Of a stretch of DNA of 64,000 nt, positions 1 to 13,800 are shown piece after piece. The position numbers were made by a program, and so were the translations under genes. Positions within the stretch are counted from its first letter, which is position 1; the number at the start of each line of letters is the position of its first letter. This DNA comes from Parus major (taxonomy: Eukaryota; Chordata; Aves; Passeriformes; Paridae): the NCBI RefSeq assembly GCF_001522545.3, contig NC_031776.1, forward strand, positions 35,621,248 to 35,685,247. The letters are read 5' to 3'. The notes beneath the pieces were generated by a model. The model was not told the DNA's origin, ran no database searches, and saw only the letters and a program-made list of their open reading frames with translations.

Positions 1-1656
1 AAAAGGCCAAAATATTGAATTTTTCTCCGTATTAGAGCAACTTCAGAAAGGCAGAGATTTCTTACTATGCTAAGAAAATGGGAACAAAGGGAAAATAAGG
101 AATATATTGGATGATACTTGTTGAACATGTACTTGGGTTTGCTGGAGCTTTGATAAAGACACCTCTGTTTTGGCTTTCAGTTCAGGCCATTCTTTTCATG
201 ATCATCACTTTTTGTGATCAATATTCCTCCTTCTGATGGTGGTTTCACCTTTCTTTGCTAGATTTAAGATTTGAAGATGCTTTTCAAAAATAAAATGTTA
301 TAAGAATACAGGCTTTTCTCTGTAAATACAAGCAACTCTTGGAGGTTTTTGGAGCCTGGGAAGTGGCTGGTGGGGTTTGAGTGCTGCCTCCCAATTCCCA
401 GTTTACATGCTTTATCCCTGGAATATTAAAGGATGTTGCTGGGAATGCTTTCCCTGCCCAGGAGGGGTTCCAGGCTTTCCTCTTGGGCATTCTGATTTAA
501 GCAGAGAATGGAAGGACTCTGCATCTGGAATCAGACACGAGCACACAGGCTCAGCTTTGCTTCCCCAGCTGTGTACCCAAGGCAGAGCGGATTTATTTTT
601 TATTAGAAATATGTTAATGGGAAAGGGGAGCAAAAAACAAACAAAACTAAAATTATTTCTAAGCAATACTTTTTCCTTTTTGTAAAAAACAGTTCAGTGC
701 CTTTTCTAATTCTACCATAGATTGCAAAGGTTTTATTCTGCTCTGGCTGGAATTAACACTTGCAGAGTAGCCATGGTTACACTTAGGATTTCCTTCATTT
801 TCCAAAATGTGTTGTTTCCTTTTTTTGCTTCTCCTAACGTAGGGACAAGATTTAAGTTTGACACATCGCAAAAGTGCAAATTAAGTTGTTCATTTGATAT
901 TCTTCAAATTATGGGGCAGATGAAGTGCTGCCTGACTTCTTTTTAAGTAATACTAGAGGTACTATTTTCTTCTTATTTAATGAATGGGTTGAAGATGATA
1001 TGAGCCTGTTAAACTAATGTACTATTTAGTGATACTTCTGCATTTATTTAGACTCTGATTTCCATATAAAAAGCTGAACATAGATGTAATTTTTATCTTT
1101 AAATTACCTTTAAACTATCATCTACTGAAATAACTTAGCAAACAAGTGAACAGCTTTGTGTCTCCAGGCTGGAATAAACAGGCATGGGCATTGTCCCATT
1201 CCTATCACAAAGTAAACATTTTAGGGGGGAAATAATTAAGAAGCAGATTTGCTTCTAGGGGAATCCACATAAAGCTGCAAAGAATTACACATTAATAAAG
1301 GTTAACCAACAAGAAACTTTTTATTTGTTTAGGAAACAATAGTCAGATTAAAGTGATTCCCAAATCATGATCTGCAGACTGTAGTAAGTTCTTTCTATCT
1401 TGTGCTTGTAGTTGTTTCCAAGTGTTTTCAGATTCCATGAAAGACTGATGGAGTTCTGGACCATTAGATGAAAGAGATGCTGCTGGTTCAGAAAAACTGG
1501 GAACTCTTAACTGGTGGCTTCAATTTCCATGAATGGTTTTTTCATCCCTTTACTCTGCTGCTGGAAAATAATGAAGTTTATCCAGAAAGTACACAATTGA
1601 TGTGAGTGGTGACCTTCCCCTCACCCCCAACCCAACTTTTCCCTGTTCCCCTGCAG
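1..1656 (+). other. EPC2: EPC2 intron upstream of the first visible exon
   Basis: This stretch precedes the exon beginning LVTLQEAK. I searched it for the preceding EPC2 peptide (around KPLQFEIMIDRLEKASSNQ) and did not find it, so exons 1-3 lie outside the window. I recognise no repeat family here; the short open frames look random. Confidence 0.75.
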
Positions 1657-1863
1657 CTTGTGACCCTTCAGGAAGCCAAACTGCTGCTCAATGAGGACGA
1701 TTACCTGATCAAGGCTGTCTATGACTACTGGGTGAGGAAGCGCAAGAACTGCCGGGGGCCCTCCCTCATCCCCCAGATCAAGCAGGAGAAGAGGGATGGC
1801 TCCACCAACAACGACCCCTACGTGGCCTTCCGCAGGAGAACTGAGAAGATGCAGACCAGAAAG
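1657..1863 (+). CDS. EPC2: EPC2 exon (LVTLQEAK to TEKMQTRK)
   Basis: Phase-0 exon of 69 codons between acceptor ttcccctgcag and donor aag/gtgact. It encodes the conserved basic stretch YDYWVRKRKNCRGPSLIPQIKQEKRDGSTNNDPYVAFRRR that follows the EPcA domain. It is probably exon 4 if the gene has the usual 14 exons. Confidence 0.95.
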
Positions 1864-4800
1864 GTGACTTGGCAGATTCTGCTGCTTGGAATTTTACATC
1901 TCTCCCTTGGTAGGGATAATTTGGATCCCTGTCCAGCATCTTGCAGAGGACAATTTATCATCCATGCGTTTCTTGAGCTGAAACTCAGAGCAATGCCTGG
2001 CACACAGCGTGCTGGGTTGGGAGCTTTCCTTTCTGTGGGAAAAGGGGAAACAAGTTCCCAGTTTCTGGATTTGTAGCATGGAATGATTGGAACCAGGGAA
2101 TGTGTAATCACCCAGCATTTTGCTCTGTACACGTGTGTGGAATCAAGGTGGGGCAAGTGTTGTAGGCTTGAATTCCTTGTGCTGACAAACTTCCACTGGG
2201 TTGATCTGGAATCTGAGTAAAACATGGGGGGAAATGGCTGAAAAGTTCTTCCCAGTTTACTCTGAAAACTGGGTTTCTTTGCTTTTTGTGGCTTTTTGTT
2301 TGCCAAATAGGATCTGCTTTAGGAAAAGCTGCTTTGGAGTGTCCTCATGAGCCTCGTTTGCAGCAGCATTATGTAACTTTATTTTTGCAGTTTGTGCCTC
2401 ATGGCCTTTGCTTTTGACTAAAAATCAGTTTCATCTCTCAACAGAACCGAAAGAACGATGAAGCATCTTATGAGAAGATGTTGAAATTAAGGAGGGAGTT
2501 TAGCAGAGCCATAACAATTTTGGAGATGATTAAGAGGAGAGAGAAAACAAAACGGGAGCTGTTGCATTTAACGTTGGAAGTTGTGGAGAAAAGGTAAAAT
2601 TCCAGATTATAAAAACCAAGGTTTTAAATTTTCATTAAATGGCTTTGAAATCATCTCTCATCATTTATTTATTGTAGCACCATACCAAACTTCAGAGTTT
2701 AAAAGAGAAGGGCTTTGTGTAGGCAATTGGAAGACATTGGTTTGTATCTTTCAGACATTTCCCAGTGGAAATGCAGCCCTATAGTTTTAATCCTGGTTTT
2801 TTTTGAGGTACCATTTGGGTGATTATGGAGGTGAAATCCTCAATGAAGTGAAGCTGAACAGACCTGAAAAAGAGTTGGGCACAACTCCTTCATCTCTCCA
2901 CAATGGGAACCACCACAAAGTTCAAGAATGTAAAGTTAAGGTAAGATTTTTTTTCCCCCCTGCCACGAGTCTGTTGTTCCTGGGATCATCATTCCTTTGG
3001 GATCATCGTCCCTTTGGATATATTTCGAATTCAGACCTGTCTCAGAAGAAATAATCTGAAATATTAGGAGTTAAAATGCTTGGGGCTGAGGCTGAGAGTT
3101 GAAGACCTCTGGAAATTTGTATTTAGCACCTGCGACACCTAGTGGTCCCAGAATTCCATACAAAGCCCTGAAAGCCTGGCTCTCCAGGAATTCTGGCATT
3201 CCTCATGTCTCTCCTCTGCTTCCCAAGCTCCATTACTGGACTTTCAGTCAGGATGTTATTGATGAGTGTTAATTCAGGGTAAATTTAAACATTTTTTCAA
3301 CCTGCACTGCTGCTTGTCCTTCAAATGGAGAATTTCACAAGTGAAAGAATCTTTTCAAATGGGAGCTTTGAAGTTTAATAACATTTGTGTTCAAGTGGAC
3401 AGTTCAATATCGATGGAATTGCTCACTGCAGAGGGTTTTTGTGAGAAAAATCTTAAATAGCCAACCCAAATACCATCACATCTGTTCAAAAGTGTCAGCT
3501 CTGTGAGAAACAGGAAACAAATTAAATTGTTTCTTTTGAACATGTCTGAGCAGTTCCGAAAATTGAAAGTGCTGGGGAAAAATGAGATCTCAGAAAATAA
3601 TTGGAAGAGGAATTTCAATGACAATATACTGAGTGTAGTGCAGAGTGAGGAGCCTCTCAGGCTCAGACATGGCCTGTGAGCTCTCTGATTATTAATAAAT
3701 ACCTGTAAAAACAATCAGAGGAAAAGTTCTGGGGTTTAATATGTTCAGTAAATTTTGCATGATGCATCTCAAATCCCTGCAGAACCTTTGGAAGACAAAC
3801 AGCCCTTTCTTGAAGTCATTAAGTTTCCTCATGCTATAGTTTTTAGAATTTCCTGTTTGTTTTTCCTGAGCAGCATCCCCACCACTCCTCTCTGAAGGAG
3901 GAGGTGTCCGATGTTGTCCGTCAGAAGAAGAAATACCTGAAGAAGCCTAAGCTGGAGTGTGTGGTGACCCCTCAGCCCCTGGCTGAGCCCTTGCCTGTGC
4001 TCAGCAAGAGCGATATCAAACAGTATGACTTCCACAGCTCTGATGAGGATGAGTTCCCACAGGTAAAATCTCAGTGTACACAAGGCAGGAATTCCAGTTA
4101 GCTGGTGTTTGGCCAGCCTGGCTCATCCCAGCTCTGAATATATTTAAAAATTCTTCGGATAAATTGAGTTTTCCTTCCGTGCTTTGCTAGTTCATGTTAT
4201 AGAAACACAAAGTTTTATCATAAATACAATTACACAAATGTGGCACTTGGGATAATGATGTTGTTTTCTGGTCTAGGTACCCTCACCAGTGTCAGAAGCA
4301 GAAGAAGAAAATGATCCTGATGGACCTTGTGCTTTCAGGAGAAGAGCAGGATGCCAGTATTATGCTGTAAGAATATCCAGTGTTAGGCTGGGCTGTTGGG
4401 TTCAGTGGTGGTTTCTTTAATTTAGAGAGGCATAGTGCTTTGATGATTTGGTGACTCCAAAGACAATTGCAGGAACATCCCCTTTTCTGCTTGGCTCTGA
4501 AGGGTCCAAGCTGAATTCCCACTTGCTCAGAATTCATCCTCCTTTCTTTTTTCCTTTAGCCTTTCCTTTAGTGAGTTAATTCCTTTGCCAAAAGATGTTG
4601 AGATGATTGAAAACTTTTATTTTCATTTTCTCCGACTTCTCCATTACTGTTTGAAGCCTAAATGTTAGAGTTTATTTTTTAACTACTGAAGCTATTATTG
4701 ATTAACTCAACATAAAACCACATGTTCTGTCGTGGAGGGAGCCTGTGCATGATAACCAGCAGTGCCTTAATCAAAGTATAAAATTGCCTTTTCTTTCTTC

Positions 4801-7800
4801 ACAGCCTCGTTTGGACCAAACAAATTCTTCGTATGAAAGCCCAGAATTGGCAGAATTGGACAAACTGAGGTTCAGGCATTGCCTTACAACCCTTACAATC
4901 CCAAGGAGATGTATAGGATTTGCAAGGAGGAGGATTGGCAGGGGTGGAAGGTACAGTTGGGTCATTTTTAATTCTTCATTCCCCTTCAAAGGATTAAAAG
5001 TACTAAAAAAAGAGATCATGAACCTAATGATTTTCCTCCTCCTCTCTAATCAGGGTTATCATGGACCGAATATCCACAGAACATGATCCTGTCTTGAGGC
5101 AGATTGACCCCGAAATGCTGAACAGTTTTTCAAGCTCTTCCCAGACTTTAGACTTTTCTTCTAATTTTTCACGGACCAATGCTTCCAATAAACATTGTGA
5201 AAACAGACTGTCCCTTCCTGAAATCCTAAGCAATATCAGATCATGTCGACTGCAGTGTTTCCAGCCCAGGCTACTCAATCTCCAGGACAGTGATAGTGAA
5301 GAATGTACCTCAAGGAAAGCAGGGCAGACTGTGAATAATAAAAGAGTCTCTGCAGCATCTGTAGCTTTATTGAACACCAGCAAGAATGGCATATCAGGTA
5401 GGCAAGGATTTGGCTGCTTCTGGGATTGAAAATGCTGAATTTTGGGGTTTTTCTTTGTGGCTGGACTGGTGAGATCTTCAGCACTGGTGTGGAGCTAACC
5501 ACAGCTACAGCCTGACTATTTTACATTTCTTAAAACATACAGAAACTTCCCACAAACACTGCTTCCTCCAGCTTTGCTTCCATTAGAATTTGAAGTGCTG
5601 GATTCAGACATTATTCAAAGCAGGGATTCTGCTCATATGAAGAGTTGTTTAGGTCTAATTGAGTCTTAATGGCACTAATTGGTCTAACCTTGTTTAAGGC
5701 TAGAAGAATGCTCATTATGAATACAAAATAAAGCTGGTGGTTTCTTGGGGAGGGTGGGTGTGGCTCATTTTTGTTGGCAGTTTTCATTTTTGACTCAGAC
5801 AAATGTAGGAAGTTCCTTAGTGCCCTGAGCAGGCGTGGAAAGATCTGAAAATGGTAAAAGTGGAAGCATCCAGTGATGAAAAAATTGCTTTAAGCTTAAA
5901 TTGAGCAGTGTTTGCCTCACTTACTTCATGAGCTGGAGTTGTAATGGCTCAAGTTTTAACACTGTCACTTCTTTATAATCATAAGGGAGTGAAAATGATA
6001 CGGTTCTCCAAAAATGTGAAAAATTTGAGATACAGCAAATGAGATCTCTTAGAAAAGCAAGCACCTGAGCATATTCCAGCTCCATCCTGTATTGTAAACC
6101 AGGATAATTAAATAATAGAACAGACTGACTCTGAATTCCATCATTTCTGTGGCTGTGGAATGTTCCATCTTTATTAAAGCTGCAGGAATGGGTATTTATT
6201 CTCCAGTAATGTATCTCTAGAATTCTTGGGTACTATGAAATTGTTCTGACAGAGGCACAGAATATTTATTCCAGCCCAATTCTTTCCCAGCCTCTCACTA
6301 TGGTCACTGTAACCTTTAGATTGTTCTCTGCCATGAAAAGATTGGCACAGGAGCATACAGATAAAATGCATTATATATTTTATATAATTATTTTTTGAAA
6401 GACCTTGAAGGCCTGAGGAATCCCAGCTGGGGCAGAAAGGGGCAGTTCAGTGTGATGAAATTATCAATAAACACCAAGAGCTGGTAAAGAAAGAGCTGAA
6501 AAATGAATAAAACCAAATCTGATGGATCGAAGCCACTTTTTGGAGGAATAGTAATCAACTCGTGGTATAATTTTAGAAATCATCTGAGGAATACATTTAA
6601 ATTAAATGGAAATCCCTCAGTAATTGAAGTACATTATGCATGGAATTTATGGCTGGGGAGGACCTTTTTTGTCACAGATTTAAATTACAAACCAGATCTT
6701 GCAGTTCTGGAACAGGATCAGACACAATAGAAAACAGAATTCTTCCCCAAATAACTGAACCAGAAGAGGCACTGCTGTTGGGTTTCTCACTAGCAAATAG
6801 GGAATAAATTTTGAAAGGGCTGGTCAGAGTCTGGTTGTGCATTAAATGAGCACAGGCACTGTCACTGCATTTATTGAAGTCATTCTCTTTGGGAAGTGAT
6901 TGTTGAAATCTGTTAATTTTACAGCTGATTTGCTATTCCCTCCAGAGGAAATGGTGGCAGTACTTAAACTGATTATTTTTCTTTTTATTATTTTATTTTA
7001 GATAGAACTGGAGAGTTCCTTTGATTTTTGGTGCACAAGAATATTTAAAATTACCTCTGTTTTATACTTTTCCCTGTATTAGTAAAGCATCTCTGATATT
7101 TCCTCAAATGCATTGTACAGCTAGATTTATTTATTTTTTATTTTAAAAGTCTGTGACTAGACTTTTCTTCATAATACCTAATGAGTGCATGAGTCAAGAA
7201 CCAATTTTTTGGAGCTAAATTATTCTCTTGCTCATGTTTTAAGCACTGCAAATGGGAAAAGTCTGTCCCTGGGGAAAGGACAACTGCACATGATGCTATT
7301 CCCAGCTGAAGGGTTTTGTTTTTGGAACAAACTTTTACTTTTTAGAGGTATTTTTTTTCCCCAGCCTTGAAACAATACCACTTTTGGGGCAGCCTGCAAG
7401 CTGATCTTTGGTTAAAGCCTCCAGGTCCTGAGAGAGGTGACATAATCCAAACCTTCCAAGGAGACAAGAGCCTGGAAGTGAAAGCTGAAGTGATTTTTTG
7501 CCACTGTTGTGGTGCAGTTTTTCAGGCTCTGGTAAAATCAAAACCCCCTGAACCTGCAGAGCTCTTAACCCTGACCTCAGAGACTGCCTTGGGACATGGT
7601 CAAAGTTTGTTCTTTTTTTTTTCTCCAGGACCCCCCAGGTGTTTGATTTGGCAAAAAATAAATGATATTTAGTGTGCTAATGAACATGTGCTGGTTTATA
7701 TCAAGGTGAACAGCTGAGCTCAGCCTGGCCACTGGATAAATACCTGAAATTCAGGCATATCCAGGCAGAGTAAGGGAATATTGAGTTCCAGATTACCTTC

Positions 7801-10800
7801 CCTGTATCCTGTAATCAAGTATTCCATTTGTGGTCTGTGATAAACTGGGAAGGAAAAGGAGATGGAAAGCATGAAATCTCACCTTGTTCTTAAACAGCTT
7901 TTGATAAAACACAGCACATTTTCTGGGATTTGTTACCTCAGAACTTAAAAATAGAAATATATGTAATGTTCCATAATGCTGTTCTTGGCCCTGTGCTTTC
8001 AGCAATGCCATGTGTTTTGGGAGGGAATGTAGCAGGTTGAGCTGATCTAAATTGGAATTAAATTCTAGGTAAGAATCTGCAAGAGGAACAAAGTAAAGCT
8101 AAATGCAAAATAAACTTAGGTTGGAAATTAAAATATTGCTAGAGTTTGAGGGGTAATTTTTAAGTAATTGGACTTTTAAGTGCTGTCCTAACATGATTGA
8201 AACCTGATTTAGTAATTTAGCAGTAAAGAAGTAGTTTCAGTTCTAATTCTGGTATTTTTTCCCAATGGAATTTCAGGACAACCCTGAGTACTAAAAGTGG
8301 TAAATGGAAGAGCCAATCCCTGCAAGATGGATAACTCTGTTTTAATGTTAGCTCAATGTCCCTTGACAGGAGGATATTCCTGAGAATCCAGGTGTTGGAT
8401 TGAAGCTGTGCTGCACCTCATGGAAAAACAGAGTTGAGGATAAAGTGTTGAAATGTATTCATGGGAATCTTTGAAAAGTGAATTGTCTCCTTATTTGCTC
8501 CCCAGAGAACTCAGTTCTTGGGTTAACTAAACACAGCTCAGGTTTTAGCCTGAAACCCCTGCCAGTATTTTCAGTTTACCAAGTGTGCAAATTCTTCAGG
8601 GGGGACAATATTAAAACCAGCTTTTCTAACTTCATTCCTTTCACATGTTGGATCTGTGAAAGTACTGGGGTGGCATCAACCTGGTTCTCAAAAATCAACT
8701 TATTGTCATCCCTAAAGCAATCATTGGGAGAGAAAATCCTCTCAGAGTCCATTCTGCTGCTGGGAAAGGGACAGCAAGGGGCTGTAGGGAGGGAAATTGT
8801 TCAGGAATCCTCTCCCAGTGCTCACTGGGACAGAAGACATCCAGCTCAGCCCAGGGTACTTTGTCCTCAGCTCTGATTTTCAGACTGTGCTTCTCTCCTG
8901 AAAGCCAGGAAAATAATTTCTCTTAAGCTTTTGCCTAAAGCTACTGGGGATAAAACCACCAAAGATAGAAACGGCTTAAAAGCAACAAAAGCTCTGAATT
9001 CTTTTGTTACAAATTGATTCCATGAAAGAATGTAACAAACAAACAACTTGACCTCTCCTTTACATAATCTGTGAAGATTCTGGGTGCATCTGACATGATT
9101 TCTGTCATCTTCAGCCACCTGTTCCCCACCTTAGCTGGGCTCTTGCCTTTTCCACGTGAGTGTTTTGTGTAACTGTGGCTCCTTTCTTTCCCATAGTCAC
9201 AGGGGGGATCACAGAGGAGCAGTTCCAGACACACCAACAGCAGTTAGTGCAGATGCAGAGGCAGCAGCTGGCCCAGCTGCAGCAGAAGCAGCAATCTCAG
9301 CATTCCTCCCAACAGACACATCCAAAAGCACAGGTACTGCTCCCACCCTGCATGTCCTGACCCTTCCTTTTGTTCACAGGGCTGCTCATCTCTATCGACC
9401 AAATGTGACACCCCAGCAAATGTGGCACATTGTAGGCACTTTGCTCAGGGATTTTTTTAATAAGTTGGCTGCATTTTATAAGCTGAGTAAGAGACTTTGT
9501 AGCTGAATGTGTTACCTGCATCCACAGTTACCCGTGTAAAATATCAGTGTGTGCTCTCAACTCTTCCTGTTTTCACTGGTTTTGTCCTCCTGTCTGTAAG
9601 AGCTCTGAAGAGACTTTATTAAAATTACCTTCTGAGGTAATGTGTTCTGTTATGAACAGATGTTCAGTGAGCACCAAAAATTGATACCTCTGAGAGGAAA
9701 AAGAGAGCTTTGCATATTTGCATATTCTGGCTTTTAAAAGAATCTCATTTTTCCTCTGGAATCCCTTGCAGGGGAAAAATGTTTTTCCGTGCACTTAGTT
9801 TTCTGTTAGCTTCTCCCAATAAAATATAAAAGCTGTTGTCTATTACTAGGAAAGTGTATATTACTTTGAGTATTTTGTATCTAATTGTTTTGTTCTGGTT
9901 GTCCCTTCCCCTCAGTGTTTTTCTACTTCAATTAAGGGATTCTGTGTTGGCAGATACTGATGACATTTTTTGTAAGTGTAAAGACATGATGCCAAAATAT
10001 TTGAACAAAACAAATGAATTTTGGATCTTTAAAGCACTTCAAGCTTCTGTGCAAAGTCATTTTCTTAGTTAATATAAATTGAAGGTGCAGAATTAATGTT
10101 CTTTCCAGTGAGAATGATGAATCTTTCCAGTAGAAATTGGACTAACAGAGTGGGATTCCAGAATGTGCTGGGCTGTTATTCTGTGGCACAAGTCACAGAA
10201 TGGAGGTACCACAAATACTGGACATCCCTGAGATTTGCAGCTGCAGAGCATTTGCTGCCTGGAGACAGAACAGAAAAGGTTAAGATATGGTTGTTTTCAT
10301 AGAGGAAATGTCTCCAAACACAGGGAATCCTGTGTGGTTTGGATTGGAAGGGATCTTCAAGCCCATCCAGTTCTGTGGCAGGGACACCTTCCACCATCCC
10401 AGGCTGCTCCAAGCCCCGTCCAGCCTGGCCTGGGACACTCCCAGGGATCCAGGGGCAGCCACAGCTGCTCTGGGAATTCCAGCCCAGCCAGGAATTCCCA
10501 ATTCCCAATCTCCCATCCATCCCTGCCCTCTGGCACTGGGAGCCATTTCCTGGGTCCTGTCCCTCCTTCCCTTGTCCCCAGTCCCTCTCCAGCTCTCCTG
10601 GAGCCCCTCCAGGCCCTGCAAGGGGCTCTGAGCTCTCCCTAGAACCGTTCCCTCTCCAGGCTGAACAACACACAACAAAAGTGATTTGTTGTGCTGAGAA
10701 CTGGCCTGGCTGCCTCGGGCAGCACTTGTTTAACCCTCCTTTGGACACTGATTTCCAGCTTCTCATCACTCAGGTGACACAGAATATTCAGTGTTGTGGT

Positions 10801-13800
10801 GCATTAGGTCACATGGTGAAGCTATATTTATTTATTTGCTTTGCTTGTGCACTGGAACAATGGTAAGGCATATTTCACTTTGTACTTGGGTGATTGAGAA
10901 CCACCTTCTCCTCTTCTTGCAGGGCTCCAGCACCTCTGACTGTATGTCCAAAACCCTGGATTCAGCCAGTGCCCAGTTTGCTGCCTCTGCAGTGGTCAGT
11001 GCCCCGGCCCCCGGGCGCAGCGAGGGAACCAAGGAGCAGAACACCAGCCACAACAATATCAACGGTGTTGTCCAGCCTTCAGGTGAGCACTCCTTGCTCT
11101 GGAGTGAGCTGAGAGTATCAGCTGCTCTTCATTATCAACTGATCTTATTAAAATATTAGTAAATAATAACAACAAAAAAATCAAGTCTCTTAGTTGCGAT
11201 CGTTTTAAATTTTCTTCTCTAAAGTACCTTGCAGCAGTGGTTTGAATCATGGAATATCTTGAGTTGGAAGGGACCCACAGGGATGATCAGAATCAAACTC
11301 CCTGTCCTGTACAGCCCCAAGAATCCCACCCTGTGCCTGAGAGCTTGTCCAACAGATGTTGTTTAAATGGATAGAAAACCACCAAGTGCTCTTTACCTTG
11401 GAAGAGCATTGTTTGCTTTTCCTTTGGTAGTCTTTATCTTCTAATAATCTCTTCTGATCAAGAGTCTAAATGGCAGCATTTTAAAACCAGTGGGAGTGTG
11501 TAATGAAAGAATAAATCAACTGCTTAAAGCATTTACCTACTTTGAGAGGGAAATGGAAAAGTTGATTCATTATTTGGTTGTTACCTCACTTGTATATTCA
11601 GCCAAAAATGTACTAACCAACCTTTCCTGGCAATTCTTCTGACATCACTGTAAGCCTCAGGTTTCACTGCATTTAGGATTTGTCCCAAAAATTGCAGCCA
11701 TGGGCACTCAGTGCCCCTTCCCAGCCCTCCTGTGGTGCTGCTTGTGCTGGTGCCATATCCACGATGCCAAGGGGCAAATGGGATTTGGGCTGCCAAGACA
11801 AAGAAGAGGCTTTTAAAGTAATTTGTTGTTTTAGCAGTTAATGATGTGATTAGTTTTATAGACCTTCTGCCAGGCTGGGTTAATGATAATATGAAATGAA
11901 TAGAGGGAGAAAAAACACGACTGAATAAAATCAATAAACTGGAGCAGTTCCAGGGTAGAGAGAGAGAGAGATGTGTGTAATTCTCTGAGTTCATACCCAA
12001 GAGGGCAGTGCTTTGAGGGTGGAAGATCAGGCACATGATGATGCCTGGAACAGAGGCTGGACAAGATCAAGAGAATTAAGTGGGTATTTATTAAAGGCCT
12101 TCAATAGATTCACCTTGGGCAGTCAGGAGCCTCTGAGGGGCTTCACCCAAAATGGACAATGATCACGAGTTTTTCAGATAAGTTTGGTCCATTTACATGT
12201 CAGGGGTTAATCCTCCAATTACAGTTTCAGGTAATGAAGTCATACACCCCCAGTTTGCTGCCCCCCAGCTCACTTTGTTTATATTTTCTGGGCCCTGAGG
12301 CAGTGAGGTGTCCTTGAGTTTCAGGTCTAGAGGAATTTTGTCAGAGTGCAACAGGAGACCAGCAGCTGACAGGCCATGGTGTTTTAGAGTTGCACACTAA
12401 AGCAGTACAGGATCTGAAAAATAGAAAAGCTAAATCCTAAGGCATCAAGGGGAGTGTGCCATGTTTCCACTGCTGAGTTTTTCCATTTTGTGAGTCTGTA
12501 AAGTATGGACATTAATGACTTACACACTCAAAGCATTGCTTTTGAGGTTAATCTTTGGCTTTTCATTTAAGAAAAGTCACCTTTTTAACACCCACCATTT
12601 ATTCTGCATAACAGGAACCTCCAGAACTTTGTACTCCACCAACATGGCTTTATCATCCAGCCCAGGGATCTCAACTGTACAGCTCGTAAGGACAGTTGGC
12701 CACAGCACCACAAACCACTTAATCCCAGCCTTGTGCACGAGCAGCCCTCAGCCTCTCCCCATGAACAATTCCTGCCTGCCCAGCGCGGTGCACCTCAACA
12801 ACGTCAGTGTTGTGTCTCCAGTCAATGTTCATATCAATACACGGACTTCAGCGCCCTCGCCAACAGCCTTAAAACTTGCCACAGTTGCTGCCAGCATGGA
12901 CAGAGTGCCAAAGGTAACTCCCAGCAGTGCCATCAGCAGTATAGCAAGGTGAGTGGGGATGGGGCTGCAGCAGCTCCCACTTGTGCTTGGAGTCTTGGAA
13001 TTGTTTGGGTTGGAATGGCTAAAATCAGAGTCCAAGCTGTGACCCACCCTCACCTCGTCAGAGCAGAGTGCTGAGTGTAACCTCAGCAGTGCTTGGCAGC
13101 CCTTTCATGAGGAAATCCTTCCTGATGTCCCAGCTGACCCTGCCCTGGTGCAGCTTCAGGCTGTGTCCTCTCCATTGTCGTGCCCAACTCTGCACTGCAG
13201 GGGATCTCTTCCAGCTCTGAGAGGTTTCTCAGCACCTTGAGCTTCCCAGGAGCACACAGCATGGCCATGGCAAAGCACAAGAGCTGATTTTGCAAATTAA
13301 CCCCTCAGATAACTTGCCTTGCCTTTAGGCACCAGTAGTTTTGGTCAACTTCTACTGTGTTTGAATTTTAACCATTTCATTTGTCCCTTCTCATGCAACA
13401 TTTTCAGGTAGATTCTGTCACACGCTCCTCACGTTTCCTCCAAATCATTGAGTAACAATATTGTAAGGTACAGGTTGGCACATACATTTTTATATTTACA
13501 TATGTATATGGTACATATTAATGTAAAACACAAACCAAAAGAGCAACAAGCTGTATCTTACATATAAAATCATAATTTATAATTGTTTAGGTTGGAAAAG
13601 ACATTTAAGTTCATCAAGTCCAACCATTAAAGTGTTTATTATTCGCATTGAAAGGCAGCGCTGTTATTTCAGGATGATGTTTCATAGGAGTGGCAGGAGC
13701 TTTGCAGTTGGCAAATTTTTCTGAACATGGCAATATTTGGGTTTGTTTGAAGCCTCTCCTGGATTATATGGGGTTTCAAAAAACAAAGTCATGTTTGTGA

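Noticed and set aside
1606..2076. 156-residue frame including the first visible EPC2 exon
   Set aside because: Only 1657-1863 is exon; the flanks read through the acceptor and donor into introns.
10176..10866. Open frames of 130-197 residues on both strands, Pro/Gly/Ser rich
   Set aside because: They overlap a CR1 3' fragment and do not match the CR1 reverse transcriptase, only its non-coding end.
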